From assembly GCF_021729035.1 (NCBI RefSeq), contig NZ_JAJSAP010000003.1, forward strand, positions 434,001 through 498,000: DNA of 64,000 bases, in the 5' to 3' direction. Under the pieces are notes generated by a model. The model searched no databases. It was not told the origin of the DNA and saw nothing but the letters and a program-made list of their open reading frames with translations. Positions 26,851-38,431 of the stretch are shown here, in pieces. The DNA is from Microbulbifer sediminum (GTDB lineage Bacteria > Pseudomonadota > Gammaproteobacteria > Pseudomonadales > Cellvibrionaceae). The position numbers and the translations under genes were made by a program. Position 1 is the stretch's first letter, and each line of letters starts with the position of its first letter.

Positions 26851-27702
26851 TCAGTCGGAGAGCAGGCGGCGCCAGTCGAAGCTGGTATCACCGATCACGT
26901 AGAAAAAGGGATTGAGCAGGGAATCCTTGCGGTTGTAACGCAGCAGTTCGAACTGGTCATCCACTACCGTGCCGCCGGCGGCCTCTACCACCGCCTGGGC
27001 CGCAGCGGTATCCCATTCGCAGGTCGGCGCCAGGCGCGGATAGAGGTCCGCGGCCCCCTCCGCCACCAGGCACAGCTTCAGGGAGCTGCCCATGTTCTTG
27101 AGGCCGGTCTGCCCCAGTTCCCCCTCAATCCGGGCCAGCAGCTGATCGACGGCGCCGGCACCGTGGCTGCGGCTGGCGACCAGCTCCACCGGCTTGCCGG
27201 CATCCAGCCGCTCGCGCACGGAACGCACACGAATCTGCTGCTCGCCCTCGGCGGTACGCTTGAAGGCCATGCCCTCGCCGCCGGCGTCCCGGCAACCGGC
27301 ATAGGTAATATTCAGTACCGGGACGTACACCACCCCCAGCACCGGCTCGCCCTTTTCGATCAGGGCCACATTGACGGTGAACTCACCGTTGCGGCGGATA
27401 AATTCCTTGGTGCCGTCCAGCGGGTCGACAATCCAGTAGCGCTGCCAGCTGCTGCGCTCCTCGAAGGACGGCATTTCCTGCTCCTCGGACAACACCGGCA
27501 CGCCGTCCACCAGCCCGGCCAATGCCGGTTCCAGTACCTTGTGGGCGGCCAGGTCGGCGGCGGTGACGGGGGAATCATCCGCCTTGGTATCCACTTCCAG
27601 CTCGGCGCTGCTGTTGTACACCTCGAGGATGGCTTCGCCCGCGCGCTCGCAGATACCAATTACCTGCTCGAGCAGTTGTTTCTTGTCCAGTTCTGTACCC
27701 AT
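26851..27702 (-). CDS. cysQ: 3'(2'),5'-bisphosphate nucleotidase CysQ
   Basis: Inositol-monophosphatase superfamily enzyme of 283 residues that removes the 3'-phosphate of PAP/PAPS formed in sulfate assimilation. Metal-site motifs: the Glu-Glu in LSEEQE, IVDPLDGTKEFI (about 113-124) and CEWDTAAAQAVVEAAGG near the end. The DGTKEF variant is typical of CysQ rather than of inositol phosphatases. Ribosome site GGGGGA. It lies 75 bases after cysK on the same strand, which fits a sulfur/cysteine unit. Confidence 0.92.
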   Translation of the reverse strand: MGTELDKKQLLEQVIGICERAGEAILEVYNSSAELEVDTKADDSPVTAADLAAHKVLEPALAGLVDGVPVLSEEQEMPSFEERSSWQRYWIVDPLDGTKEFIRRNGEFTVNVALIEKGEPVLGVVYVPVLNITYAGCRDAGGEGMAFKRTAEGEQQIRVRSVRERLDAGKPVELVASRSHGAGAVDQLLARIEGELGQTGLKNMGSSLKLCLVAEGAADLYPRLAPTCEWDTAAAQAVVEAAGGTVVDDQFELLRYNRKDSLLNPFFYVIGDTSFDWRRLLSD

Positions 27703-27777
27703 GGGTCCCCCTTGTTAGCGATGGCGGCATTATACGCGCATGCCGCCAGCGCTGATAACTGGGGGATCACGGGACCA

Positions 27778-28695
27778 TCAGGCCGGGAACAGGTCGTCGA
27801 TGGAGAGATAGCGCTCACCGGTGTCGTAGCTGAACACCAGTACCCGGCTGCCGGGAGCGAAATCCGCCTGGCGCTGCTTCACTGCCGCCAGTGTGGCGCC
27901 GGAGGAAATTCCCACAAAGATGCCCTCCTTCGCCGCGCACTCCCGGGCCATGGCGAAGCTGTCCTCCTCGGATACCTGGATGGTGCCGTCGAGCGTTGCC
28001 GTATTGAGAATCTCCGGCACAAAGCCCGCGCCGATGCCCTGCAGGCGATGGGGGCCTTTCTCGCCACCGCTGATCACCGGGGATTTTTCCGGCTCCACGG
28101 CGAAAGTCTGCATATTCGGGAAATGTTCCTTGAGCACCTCGCTGCAGCCGGTGATATGCCCGCCGGTACCGACCCCGGTGATCAGGTAGTCGAGCCCTTC
28201 GGGGAAGTCGGCCAGGATCTCCCGCGCACTGGTATCACGATGCACCTGTGCGTTGGCGGGGTTGCGGAACTGCTGCGGCATCCAGCTGTTGGCATGCTCC
28301 TCCAGCAGCTCCTCGGCCTTTGCGATCGCGCCGGGCATACCGGTCTCTTTGGGCGTCAGTACCAGTTCGGCGCCCATGGCTTTCATGATGCGGCGGCGCT
28401 CCAGCGACATGGACTCCGGCATGGTGAGGATCAGGCGGTAACCCCGAACGGCGGCCACCATGGCCAGGCCGATGCCGGTATTGCCGGACGTGGGCTCGAT
28501 GATCACGCCACCGGGCTTGAGCTCACCACTGCGCTCGGCGTCATCGATCATGGCCAGCGCGATCCGGTCCTTGATGCTGCTGCCGGGATTGAAGCGCTCC
28601 ACTTTCATCCACACTTCGATATCGTCGCGGAACAACCGGTTCAGCCGTACGTGCGGGGTGTTGCCGATTGTCTCGAGAATATTTTCAGCCTTCAT
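27778..28695 (-). CDS. cysK: Cysteine synthase (CysK type)
   Basis: PLP-dependent O-acetylserine sulfhydrylase, 305 residues. Lys42 in NPGSSIKDR is the PLP Schiff-base lysine; [12 protein letters not shown] binds substrate, [11 protein letters not shown] holds the PLP phosphate, and [15 protein letters not shown] is the CysK-type loop, which favours CysK over Cys[12 protein letters not shown] is a further family block. It makes cysteine from O-acetylserine and sulfide in the cytosol. Good ribosome site (GGGAGAG). Divergent from the lysoplasmalogenase-like gene. Confidence 0.92.
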   Translation of the reverse strand: MKAENILETIGNTPHVRLNRLFRDDIEVWMKVERFNPGSSIKDRIALAMIDDAERSGELKPGGVIIEPTSGNTGIGLAMVAAVRGYRLILTMPESMSLERRRIMKAMGAELVLTPKETGMPGAIAKAEELLEEHANSWMPQQFRNPANAQVHRDTSAREILADFPEGLDYLITGVGTGGHITGCSEVLKEHFPNMQTFAVEPEKSPVISGGEKGPHRLQGIGAGFVPEILNTATLDGTIQVSEEDSFAMARECAAKEGIFVGISSGATLAAVKQRQADFAPGSRVLVFSYDTGERYLSIDDLFPA

Positions 28696-28837
28696 GGGTC
28701 ACTCTCTCCCTTCCTGGTTGTGCCTTGTTACGCAGCCCACAGCCGGTCCGCCGTGCGCGGGCTTGCCGGATACCGGCGCCCGGCGTCATGATACGCCGGA
28801 CTGCAAATACAATTACAAGAAAAGCCGGGACAACGCC

Positions 28838-29569
28838 ATGACCGCCACCACCGCTGCGGCTGATTCCAATGCCGATTCCAGTAGCCGCAACCACACCGCC
28901 GCCGGCGTGCCCATCGCCGCCTTCACCGTTGGCGCGATTATCTACATTGCCCTGGACGCCACAGGCTGGCGGAGCCCCGGCAGTACAACCCTGCTGCCAC
29001 TGGTCAAGGCCGCACCCATCCTGTTGCTGCTCTGGCTTTCCACCCGCTGGCTGCAGGGCACGACGCGAATCCTGACGTCAGCTGCGCTGGGCTTTTCCGC
29101 CCTCGGCGATATCCTGCTGGCGCTCGACTTCCCGCAGCAGTTCGTCCTCGGCCTGGGCGCATTCCTGGTGGCCCAGCTGACCTATGCCATCCTGTTCCTG
29201 CGCCATGCGGATTTCCGTTCGGGGCGCTTTATCCTGCGTGGCCTGCCGGTACTGGGTGCCGCCCTGTTACTGGCCCAGCTGCTGTTACCCGCCGCCGGGA
29301 CGCTGGCCGGCCCGGTGACCGCCTACCTGCTGGCGATCCTCGCCATGGCGCTGGGCGCCGCGGCCCATCGCGATAAAGCGGCCCTGGTGTACTGCGGGGC
29401 GTTGGTGTTCATGGCCTCTGACGCCCTGATCGGTATCAACCGGTTCGTGGCACCCGTTCCCATGGCCGGCATACTGATTATGGTCACCTACTATGCGGCC
29501 CAGCTGGCCCTGCTGCTGGGCATCCGCGTGGCCAGCCAGACACATGCGGCAAAGCGGGCCCGGCCATAA
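28838..29569 (+). CDS. Lysoplasmalogenase-like YhhN family membrane protein
   Basis: Multi-pass inner-membrane protein of 243 residues, YhhN/TMEM86 family. After a polar N-terminus (to about 25) come some eight hydrophobic segments. Family blocks: LVKAAPILLLLWLS, ALGFSALGDILLAL and ALVFMASDALIGINRF, with the conserved acidic residues of the proposed active site. YhhN relatives in animals hydrolyse the vinyl-ether bond of lysoplasmalogens; the bacterial substrate is unproven. The ATG at 28838 is chosen over longer frames that run back into the divergent cysK gene. Confidence 0.82.
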   Translation: MTATTAAADSNADSSSRNHTAAGVPIAAFTVGAIIYIALDATGWRSPGSTTLLPLVKAAPILLLLWLSTRWLQGTTRILTSAALGFSALGDILLALDFPQQFVLGLGAFLVAQLTYAILFLRHADFRSGRFILRGLPVLGAALLLAQLLLPAAGTLAGPVTAYLLAILAMALGAAAHRDKAALVYCGALVFMASDALIGINRFVAPVPMAGILIMVTYYAAQLALLLGIRVASQTHAAKRARP

Positions 29570-29620
29570 TCGGGCATAATAGGGGCACCATGCCTTCGAC
29601 CTGAGAGGTTTACCGACCGC

Positions 29621-30274
29621 ATGCTGGACTGGCACGACGTCGACACGGTGATGCTGGATATGGACGGCACCCTGCTCGACCTGCACTACGACAACCACTT
29701 CTGGTTGACCCACCTGCCCCAGCGCTATGCGCAGACCCACGGATTGACCCTGCAGCAGGCCGAAGAGAAGCTGGTCGGCCAGATTGACGCGCGCCGCGGC
29801 ACCCTGGAGTGGTATTGCCTTAACTTCTGGTCGCGGGAGCTGCAGATGGATATCCCCGCGGTGCTGCGCGAGATCGAGGACCGCGTCGCCCTGCGCCCAC
29901 ATACCCCGGCGTTCCTGGACGCGCTGCGGCGCATGGAAAAGCATGTCCTGCTGGTCACCAACGCCCATCCCGACGGCCTGGTGCGCAAGCTGGAGCTGAC
30001 CGGTATCGATCGCTGGATGGACGGGATCATCACTTCCCATGAGCTGAGGCACGCCAAGGAGAGCCCCTATTTCTGGGAAGCCCTGTCGCGCCACATCGAC
30101 TTCGATCCCGATCGCACCCTGTTCGTCGACGATAACGAACATGTGCTTGCGGCCGCCCGCGATTTCGGTATTGGTCACCTGCTTTGCATCCGTCAGCCGG
30201 ACAGCCGTGGCCCGCTACGGGAGATCACCGATTTCCCCGCCATTCACCATTTCGATGAGATTGTTCCGCTGTAA
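29621..30274 (+). CDS. yrfG: HAD-family GMP/IMP nucleotidase YrfG
   Basis: HAD hydrolase of 217 residues. Motif I is MLDMDGTLLDL (Asp13 nucleophile, Asp15), motif II LLVTNAH, motif III Lys in HAKESPYFW, motif IV FVDDNEHVL. Together with its place directly before hslR and in the same block as hslO and pckA, as in E. coli, this identifies YrfG, a purine 5'-nucleotidase. Only 6 bases separate it from hslR. Confidence 0.9.
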   Translation: MLDWHDVDTVMLDMDGTLLDLHYDNHFWLTHLPQRYAQTHGLTLQQAEEKLVGQIDARRGTLEWYCLNFWSRELQMDIPAVLREIEDRVALRPHTPAFLDALRRMEKHVLLVTNAHPDGLVRKLELTGIDRWMDGIITSHELRHAKESPYFWEALSRHIDFDPDRTLFVDDNEHVLAAARDFGIGHLLCIRQPDSRGPLREITDFPAIHHFDEIVPL

Positions 30275-30280
30275 TCCCCG

Positions 30281-30658
30281 ATGGACAAAGTACGTATCGA
30301 CAAGTGGCTCTGGGCCGCACGCTTTTACAAAACCCGCAGTCTCGCCAAGCAGATGATCGAGGGCGGCAAGGTCCACCTGGACGGCCAGCGGGTCAAGGCC
30401 AGCAAGGAGATTACTACCGGCGCCACCCTGACCCTGCGCCAGGGCTGGGACCAGCTGGAAGTGGAGGTGCTGGCGCTGTCAGACCAGCGGCGCGGGGCGG
30501 ACATCGCCCGCGACCTCTACCGCGAGACCGAGGCCAGTCGCGCCAAACGCGAGCGCGAGGCCGCCGAGCGCAAGGTCACCAACGCCGGCGTTCGCAGCGA
30601 GCGACCCAACAAGAAACAACGACGCCAGATCCACCGCTTCCTGCGCGAGCAGGACTGA
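30281..30658 (+). CDS. hslR: Heat-shock protein HslR (Hsp15), ribosome-associated S4 protein
   Basis: RNA-binding S4-domain protein of 125 residues. KVRIDKWLWAARFYKTRSLA and IEGGKVHLDGQRVKAS form the S4 fold; the basic tail (ERKVTNAG, RPNKKQRRQIHRF) is typical of Hsp15, which rescues 50S subunits carrying stalled nascent chains. Directly after yrfG, as in E. coli. Confidence 0.93.
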   Translation: MDKVRIDKWLWAARFYKTRSLAKQMIEGGKVHLDGQRVKASKEITTGATLTLRQGWDQLEVEVLALSDQRRGADIARDLYRETEASRAKREREAAERKVTNAGVRSERPNKKQRRQIHRFLREQD

Positions 30659-30790
30659 ACCGTGCCCATGCGGCCCCGCCCAATCAGGCCAGGCTGCCGA
30701 AACGCCGCCCTTGTGGCACAGGCCCGGGCCCGGGGACACAACTGCTAAACTGGCCCACAACCGGCCCCCATACCGACGGGACACAGATCC

Positions 30791-32304
<1,514 letters not shown>

Positions 32305-32308
<4 letters not shown>

Positions 32309-32754
32309 CCACACCAAGCCCGGCCTGGCTGTCAGCAGTGCTGGCCGCCCTGCTGACAGGGTCCGCAGCCACCGCGGACAACCTGTACCGCTGGGTGGAC
32401 GAGGATGGCAATATCCACTTCGGCGATCGCCCGCCGCAACAGGCAGAGGCCGAGGACCTGTCCGGGAAACTGGCGCCGGTCAACAGCGCGGATGCCACCG
32501 GCAGCCGCCCCAGCAGCCACACCAGCCAGCCCAGCCCGCAGCGGCAGTACAACGAGAGCCAGCGCCGGCTGCGGTTGCAGGAACAGCAGCAGCGTCGCCG
32601 GGCCTGCGCGCTGGCCCGCAAGCGCTTGCGCATCCTGCAGGGCCCCGTCGCCCTGGTAGACGGCAATGGCGAAGAGATCCGCATGAGCGAGCGCGAGCGC
32701 CAGCGACGTGCGGCGGCAATGGAACGGGAAATATCCAGGCTATGCGGCCAGTAG
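32305..32754 (+). CDS. DUF4124 domain exported protein
   Basis: 149-residue protein with TTG start behind GAGGAAAG; TTG overlaps the protease stop (TTGA). Signal peptide to about residue 24, then the DUF4124 core LYRWVDEDGNIHFGDRPPQ, a Ser/Pro-rich linker and a Gln/Arg-rich helix ending in RLCGQ. DUF4124 proteins are exported and of unknown role. Translational coupling suggests work with the protease. Confidence 0.82.
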
Positions 32755-32867
32755 CGCGACTCGTCCGGCGGGGAAATGCCGTCATGCACCCGGCAACTAC
32801 CATTTAGGGTAACGGGGCACTAAAATCCCGCGCCTTTGATCCCCGAGTTTGCCGAGGCCTTCGATTC

Positions 32868-33746
32868 ATGTCCGACCAGCTGGAACGCTTCATCTTCTCC
32901 CACCACGATATCCGCGGCCAGGTCGTTACCCTGACCGATGCCTATCGCGAGGTCCTGGAACACAACCAGCTGCCCCAGCCGGTTGCCCTGGTACTGGGGG
33001 AATTCCTCGCCGCCGCCTGCCTGCTGTCCACCACGCTGAAGTTCGAGGGCCTGCTGAGCCTGCAGGCCCGCGGCGAGGGCGACGTGCCGCTGTTGCTTGC
33101 CGAGTGCACCCACCACAGCGACCTGCGTGGTATCGCCAGGCTCGCCGAGCAGGCCCAGATCGAGGAGGGCGCCACCCTGCGGCAGCTGGTTGGCAAGCGT
33201 GCGGCCCTGGCCATCACGGTGGAGCCGGAGCAGGGCGAACGCTACCAGGGCGTTGTGCCACTGGAGAAAGACACCCTGGCAGAGTGCCTGGAAGACTACT
33301 TCACCCAGTCGGAGCAGCTGGCCACCCGCTTCTGGATCGAGTCCAGCCCCGATACGGTGGGCGGCATCATGCTGCAGGTGCTGCCGGGCAACAACGCCGC
33401 CGGCGAGGCCGAGAACCAGGACGCCTGGGAAACCGCCCAGCACCTGGCGGAGACCGTGACCGCGGAGGAGCTCCACGCGCTGCCCCACGAGCAGCTGCTC
33501 ACACGCCTGTTCCACCAGCTGACGCCCGCCGCGCTGGGCACCGCCAACATCCGCTTCAAGTGCAGTTGCTCCCGCCAGCGCAGCGCCCGTGCCCTGGTGG
33601 CCATGGGACCCGAAGAGGTCTACCAGCTGCTGGAAGAGCAGGATGGCGAGATTACCGCCGACTGCCAGTTCTGCAACGCCCGCTACCGTTTCAACGGCGA
33701 CGATATCGAGAGCCTGTTCAACGCCCCGCCGCACACCCTGCACTGA
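32868..33746 (+). CDS. hslO: Hsp33 redox-regulated chaperone
   Basis: Hsp33 holdase of 292 residues, activated by oxidation. The zinc/redox switch is visible as Cys232-x-Cys234 (FKCSCS) and Cys266-xx-Cys269 (DCQFCN). N-terminal domain blocks include VLGEFLAAACLLSTTLKFEG and GIARLAEQA. Genomic position before pckA follows the E. coli order. Confidence 0.95.
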   Translation: MSDQLERFIFSHHDIRGQVVTLTDAYREVLEHNQLPQPVALVLGEFLAAACLLSTTLKFEGLLSLQARGEGDVPLLLAECTHHSDLRGIARLAEQAQIEEGATLRQLVGKRAALAITVEPEQGERYQGVVPLEKDTLAECLEDYFTQSEQLATRFWIESSPDTVGGIMLQVLPGNNAAGEAENQDAWETAQHLAETVTAEELHALPHEQLLTRLFHQLTPAALGTANIRFKCSCSRQRSARALVAMGPEEVYQLLEEQDGEITADCQFCNARYRFNGDDIESLFNAPPHTLH

Positions 33747-34053
33747 TTGCCGCCAGCTGCCTGCCGGGCCCACACGATGGTGATGGGCATTTCCCGGCAG
33801 GGGCCCCGCAGCGGTACAAATCACGCACCTTTATTCATCAGGCCAATAGGCGCGATTATCAACATAGAACAGACCGATAAAGCAGCATAAAATTTCAGGA
33901 GACAACGCTGTCATTGGGTAAAAAATAGCCTTTTTTGCTATCCCGCCAATTTGAACTTTGCCATAATTCGCCACCCGAATATTACCGGCCATGCTTCCTG
34001 TGGCGCGGTCGTACTATGTTTTACTCCTTACAATTTTCACGGGTAATCGACGA
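33747..34053. other. Upstream region of pckA
   Basis: 307 bases with no gene. The 33830-33970 part is AT-rich and must include the pckA promoter. A small inverted repeat ATAGC/GCTAT around T6 occurs near 33925-33941. I cannot place promoter boxes with confidence. Confidence 0.5.
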
Positions 34054-35601
34054 ATGGCACAGATCGATGATACGGCGCAGGTATTGAAGAACCTGTCTGC
34101 GGCGCAGCTGGTTGAGCAGGCGCTGCTGCGCGGCGAGGGCAAACTGTCCGACACCGGCGCGCTGGTAACCGAAACCGGCGCGCGCACCGGCCGCTCCCCG
34201 GCGGACCGCTTCGTGGTGGAAGAGCCCTCCACCAGCGACAGCATTGCCTGGGGCAACGTCAACCGCGCCTTTCCCCAGGACAAGTTCGACGCGCTGTGGA
34301 GCAAAGTGGAAGAGTTCGTTTCCGGCTCCGACACCTTCGTGCAACAGCTGCACGTGGGCCAGCATGAGGACTACTACCTGCCCGTCGTCGTCACTGCCCA
34401 GACCGCCTGGCATTCCCTGTTTGCGCGCAACATGTTCATTCGCCCGGACAAGTACAACCCCAAGGGCAAGGAAGAGTGGCGTATCCTGCATGCCCCCAAC
34501 TTTGTCTGTGAACCCGAGCGCGACGGCACCAACTCCGAAGGCTGCGTCATCATCAACTTTGCCCAGCGCAAGGTACTGCTGGCGGGCATGCGCTACGCCG
34601 GCGAAATGAAGAAAGCCATGTTCTCGGTGCAGAACTTCCTGTTGCCGGAAAAAGACGTCATGCCGATGCACTGCGCCGCCAATGTGGGCAAGGACGGCGA
34701 TGTGTGCCTGTTCTTCGGCCTGTCCGGCACCGGCAAGACCACCCTGTCCGCCGACCCCGAGCGCTACCTGATCGGCGACGACGAGCACGGCTGGGCCAAG
34801 GGCAACGTGTTCAATATCGAGGGCGGCTGTTACGCCAAGACCATCAACCTGAGCAAGGAAAACGAGCCGGTTATCTGGGATGCCATCCGTTTTGGCGCCA
34901 TCGTGGAAAACGTGGTCACCGACGATAACGGCACTGCCGATTACCACGACACCAGCCTGACCGAGAATGGCCGCTGCTCCTACCCGCTGGAGCACGTGGT
35001 GATGCGCCAGCCCGGCAACCAGGCCGGCGAGCCCAAGAACGTGATCTTCCTGACCTGCGACGTATCCGGTGTCCTGCCGCCGGTTTCCATCCTGTCCAAG
35101 GAAGCCGCCGCCTACCACTTCCTGTCCGGTTACACGGCCCGCGTGGGCTCCACCGAGCTGGGTGCGGAGGCGGGCATCCACCCGACCTTCTCCACCTGCT
35201 TCGGCGCGCCGTTCATGCCCCGCGCACCGCGTGAGTATGCCGACCTGCTGATGAAGCGTATCGAGGACTTCGGCTCCAATGTCTACCTGGTGAATACCGG
35301 CTGGACCGGCGGCTCCGGTGATAACGGCAAGCGCTTCCCGATCCCGGTGACCCGCGCCGTCATCGCCGCCATCCAGAGTGGCGCGCTGGAAGGCGTCGAA
35401 ACCCAGCACCTGGAGACCCTGAACCTGGATATCCCGCTGGAGGTACCAGGCGTCGACAATGCTTACCTGAACCCCCGCGAGGCCTGGTCAGACCAGGGCG
35501 CTTACGACGAGCAGGCTGCCAGGCTGGCCAAGCTGTTCGCCGAGAACATCGAAAAGTTCGAAGTGAGCGAGACCGTCAAGGGCGCCGGGCCCCGGGCCTG
35601 A
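34054..35601 (+). CDS. pckA: Phosphoenolpyruvate carboxykinase (ATP)
   Basis: ATP-dependent PEP carboxykinase, 515 residues, converting oxaloacetate to PEP for gluconeogenesis. Motifs: [20 protein letters not shown], the kinase-1a loop [22 protein letters not shown], and the [12 protein letters not shown] block. The ATG at 34054 gives the normal N-terminus; an in-frame ATG at 33991 would add hydrophobic residues not found in the family. It is followed by a strong terminator. Confidence 0.96.
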   Translation: MAQIDDTAQVLKNLSAAQLVEQALLRGEGKLSDTGALVTETGARTGRSPADRFVVEEPSTSDSIAWGNVNRAFPQDKFDALWSKVEEFVSGSDTFVQQLHVGQHEDYYLPVVVTAQTAWHSLFARNMFIRPDKYNPKGKEEWRILHAPNFVCEPERDGTNSEGCVIINFAQRKVLLAGMRYAGEMKKAMFSVQNFLLPEKDVMPMHCAANVGKDGDVCLFFGLSGTGKTTLSADPERYLIGDDEHGWAKGNVFNIEGGCYAKTINLSKENEPVIWDAIRFGAIVENVVTDDNGTADYHDTSLTENGRCSYPLEHVVMRQPGNQAGEPKNVIFLTCDVSGVLPPVSILSKEAAAYHFLSGYTARVGSTELGAEAGIHPTFSTCFGAPFMPRAPREYADLLMKRIEDFGSNVYLVNTGWTGGSGDNGKRFPIPVTRAVIAAIQSGALEGVETQHLETLNLDIPLEVPGVDNAYLNPREAWSDQGAYDEQAARLAKLFAENIEKFEVSETVKGAGPRA

Positions 35602-35640
35602 GCCACCCCGCCGGCGACCCTCGCGGGTCACCGTCGATGA

Positions 35641-35678
35641 AAAACGCCCCCGCGGAGTAATCCCCGGGGGCGTTTTTT
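35641..35678 (+). terminator. Terminator after pckA
   Basis: A perfect 12-bp stem AAAACGCCCCCG/CGGGGGCGTTTT with a further TT, 39 bases after the pckA stop. Confidence 0.92.
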
Positions 35679-35788
35679 ATTGGCGACCGCTGTCCGGAGG
35701 GATTGGCAGATTGCGGCTATATTGAATAAATGAGGCGCCGCCGAGGGCGTGCGACCACGCGACGACGACCACAGGCACAGGTAAACCC

Positions 35789-36457
35789 ATGCCCGCAGGC
35801 CAGCCGTTTTCCCGCTACCGTACCCGCCCACCCGGCCAGGGCACCAACCGCGCTGTCGTGGCGGCCATCGCTCTCATGTTGCTGGGGATCGTCGGCGGCC
35901 TGTGGCTGTACCTTTACTTCAAAGCCCTGGAGAAGCCCTACCGTGAGGTCCAGGGCTATCGCGTGGCTGCGGACCACACGCTGAGAGATTTCCTGCGCCG
36001 GGGGGACAACCGGGCACGCCTGCGGGCCCTGGAGAGCTACCTCAAGGCCAACAACGCGGGCAATGTGGTCGAGGCTGCGGCGCTGTTCCGGCAGGGCTCT
36101 GACTGGCTGGATATCAATGAACCGGCCTTCGCTATCCCGCCTCGCCGGCATTGGGAAAACATGGTGGAGACCCTGGCCCTGGTACGCGATGAGCTGATCC
36201 CGGCGATCGGCCCGGTGGAAGTCCTGTCCGCGTACCGCACGGACAACTACAACCGCAAGGGCGGTGGCGCCGGTGGCAGCAAGCACCGGGAGTTTTGTGG
36301 CCTGGATCTGGTGCCGCTATCCAATATCAGTCGCAAGGAACTGGTGGAGGAACTGAAAATCCTGCATGCGCGCCTGGGCGAGCACAGTCGCATGGGACTG
36401 GGTATCTACAGCAACGTGCGCTTCCATATCGACACCTGCGGTTACCGCAGCTGGTAG
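35789..36457 (+). CDS. Membrane-anchored M15-type peptidase (copy 1)
   Basis: 222-residue protein with one N-terminal transmembrane segment (about 22-43) and a periplasmic C-terminal domain of the Peptidase_M15 (YcbK-like) type. Zinc ligands His166 and Asp173 (SKHREFCGLDLVP) and His213 (FHIDTCGYR) are in place, with SAYRTDNYN as the substrate-loop block. M15 enzymes cut D-amino-acid bonds of peptidoglycan. It has a paralogue immediately downstream, 24 bases away. Confidence 0.83.
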   Translation: MPAGQPFSRYRTRPPGQGTNRAVVAAIALMLLGIVGGLWLYLYFKALEKPYREVQGYRVAADHTLRDFLRRGDNRARLRALESYLKANNAGNVVEAAALFRQGSDWLDINEPAFAIPPRRHWENMVETLALVRDELIPAIGPVEVLSAYRTDNYNRKGGGAGGSKHREFCGLDLVPLSNISRKELVEELKILHARLGEHSRMGLGIYSNVRFHIDTCGYRSW

Positions 36458-36481
36458 GCAGTATTTCCAGGAGCGGTCAGC

Positions 36482-37210
36482 ATGGACATCAAGGAGAGCC
36501 CCGATCACGAGTGGGTCGACATACATATCGAGCGCCGGCGGGTGATCTGGATCAGCGCCCTGGTGCTGGCCGGCATCCTGTTGCTGGTGGTCCTCACGGT
36601 GGACAAGGTCCGGGAACTGGCCGAGCGCGCGGTCATCCCGCGGGAATATGCCCCTGTCGAGCGCCTCCCCGAAACCGCCGATATCCCCGATGTATATGAC
36701 ATCAAGGGCTATGCGGCCGCCTCGGCCCGCGCCTTCGAACGCTTCCTGAACGACCGCGACCGGCGGGAAATCTATACCCGCCTGCAGCATTTCCTCTACC
36801 TGAACAAGGTGGACGGGGTGCTGCCCTCCTTCCAGCTGCTGCGCCAGGGCAGCGACTGGCAGAAAATCGACGAACCGCCGTTCGCCATCCCCCCGGAGCA
36901 GGACTGGGAAACCATGGTGGATACACTGCGGGTACTGCAGGACGAGATCATCCCGCGTATCGGGCCGGTGACGGTCCTGTCCGGGTGGCGCACCCCCAGC
37001 TACAACGCCAAGGCCGGTGGCTCTAAACGCAGCAAGCATATGCATTTCTGTGGGCTGGATGTGGTGCCGAACCGCGACTACACCCGCAAGGAGCTGATTC
37101 CCATCCTGCGGGACATCCACCGCAAAGTGGGCAAGAAATGGGACATGGGACTGGGTATCTACAGCGGCGTGCGCTTCCATGTGGACACCTGCGGCTACCG
37201 GCGCTGGTAA
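36482..37210 (+). CDS. Membrane-anchored M15-type peptidase (copy 2)
   Basis: 242-residue paralogue of the preceding gene: transmembrane segment about 22-40, then a periplasmic M15-like domain with His186, Asp193 (SKHMHFCGLDVVP) and His233 (FHVDTCGYR). Blocks shared with copy 1 are RQGSDW, DEPPFAIPP (copy 1: NEPAFAIPP), and MGLGIYS, while the N-terminal halves differ. The ATG follows AGGAG. Probably co-transcribed with copy 1; the pair may act together on cell-wall peptides. Confidence 0.83.
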   Translation: MDIKESPDHEWVDIHIERRRVIWISALVLAGILLLVVLTVDKVRELAERAVIPREYAPVERLPETADIPDVYDIKGYAAASARAFERFLNDRDRREIYTRLQHFLYLNKVDGVLPSFQLLRQGSDWQKIDEPPFAIPPEQDWETMVDTLRVLQDEIIPRIGPVTVLSGWRTPSYNAKAGGSKRSKHMHFCGLDVVPNRDYTRKELIPILRDIHRKVGKKWDMGLGIYSGVRFHVDTCGYRRW

Positions 37211-37289
37211 TTGCGATCCCGGTTGTCCAAGCGGCGAGCGCCAGTGGTAGCATAGCGCGCATCGACAAAAATAAATTCGGGGGCATCCC

Positions 37290-38354
37290 TTGGTTCAGGA
37301 AAAGCTGGAACGGCGCTCGTTCATCGCCGCCCTGCTGCTGGTAACAGTGGCATTCACATTTTTGCTCAGGCCCTTCTTTACGCCGATTTTCTGGGCCTGT
37401 GCCATTGCCGTGATCTTCTTTCCCGTACACCGCTACCTCTCCAGCCGCTACCCCAACTGGCCCAACATGATGGCCCTGCTGACGCTGTTGCTGTGCATGG
37501 TGCTGGTGGTGATCCCGGTACTGGTGGTGGCCAGCTCGTTCGTGAACGAGGCCGTCAGTCTCTACCAGAAAGTCCAGAGCGGCGAGATCGACGTGGGCGG
37601 GCAGGTGGACCGGGTGCGCAGTGCATTCCCCGGATTCGAGGCACTGATGCAGCGCATCGGCATCGACCTGGACCAGCTGCGCGAGCGACTGCTGAGCGGC
37701 TTCATGAGCGCGGGCAGCCTGATTGCCAAGAACGCCCTGGCCCTGGGCCAGAACACGGTGAATTTCTTCGTGATGCTGGGCCTGATGCTGTACCTGACCT
37801 TCTTCCTGATCCGCGATGGCGAGACACTGGTGCGGCTGCTGATCCGCGCACTGCCGCTGGGCGACGAACGCGAGCACCTGCTGCTGGCCAAGTTCGCCGA
37901 AGTCACCCGCGCCACGGTCAAGGGTAACCTGGTGGTGGCCGTGACCCAGGGCACCCTGGGCGGGCTGATTTTCTGGGCCCTGGGGCTACCGGCACCATTG
38001 TTGTGGGGGGTGGTCATGACCCTGCTGTCACTGCTGCCGGCCATCGGCGCGGCCCTGATCTGGCTGCCGGCAGCGATCTACCTTTACGCCATCGGTGACG
38101 TGGTCAAGGGAACGGTGCTGCTGGTTTTCGGGGTGGCGGTGATCAGCCTGGTAGACAACCTGTTGCGGCCGATACTGGTCGGCCGTGATACCAAACTGCC
38201 GGACTATATCGTGCTGTTCTCCACCATTGGCGGCCTGATGATGTTCGGCATCAGCGGCTTCGCCATCGGCCCTCTGCTGGCGGCACTGTTTATGGCCTTC
38301 TGGGAAATCTTCATGCGGGAGTTCATCAATTCCGCCGAGGTGAAGCCCCTCTGA
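37290..38354 (+). CDS. AI-2E family transporter (PerM/YdiK-like)
   Basis: Multi-pass membrane protein of 354 residues, AI-2E exporter/PerM family. Hydrophobic segments lie near 12-45, 59-85, 150-175, 210-290 and 305-340; the family block GLPAPLLWGVVMTLLSLLPAIGAALIW and VDNLLRPILVGRDTKLPDY are clear. Transported substrate is unknown; few members have been tied to AI-2. TTG start at 37290 behind GGGGG is the best available. Confidence 0.85.
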   Translation: MVQEKLERRSFIAALLLVTVAFTFLLRPFFTPIFWACAIAVIFFPVHRYLSSRYPNWPNMMALLTLLLCMVLVVIPVLVVASSFVNEAVSLYQKVQSGEIDVGGQVDRVRSAFPGFEALMQRIGIDLDQLRERLLSGFMSAGSLIAKNALALGQNTVNFFVMLGLMLYLTFFLIRDGETLVRLLIRALPLGDEREHLLLAKFAEVTRATVKGNLVVAVTQGTLGGLIFWALGLPAPLLWGVVMTLLSLLPAIGAALIWLPAAIYLYAIGDVVKGTVLLVFGVAVISLVDNLLRPILVGRDTKLPDYIVLFSTIGGLMMFGISGFAIGPLLAALFMAFWEIFMREFINSAEVKPL

Positions 38355-38431
38355 AGGCGGGCGACATACAGCGAACATCGACAGGGTCCACACCCCGATC
38401 CGGGCCTGCTCGCCGGGTGGTGATACCGGTG

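Noticed and set aside
26746..28791. A 681-codon plus-strand frame
   Set aside because: Antisense to cysQ and cysK; composition of a shadow frame.
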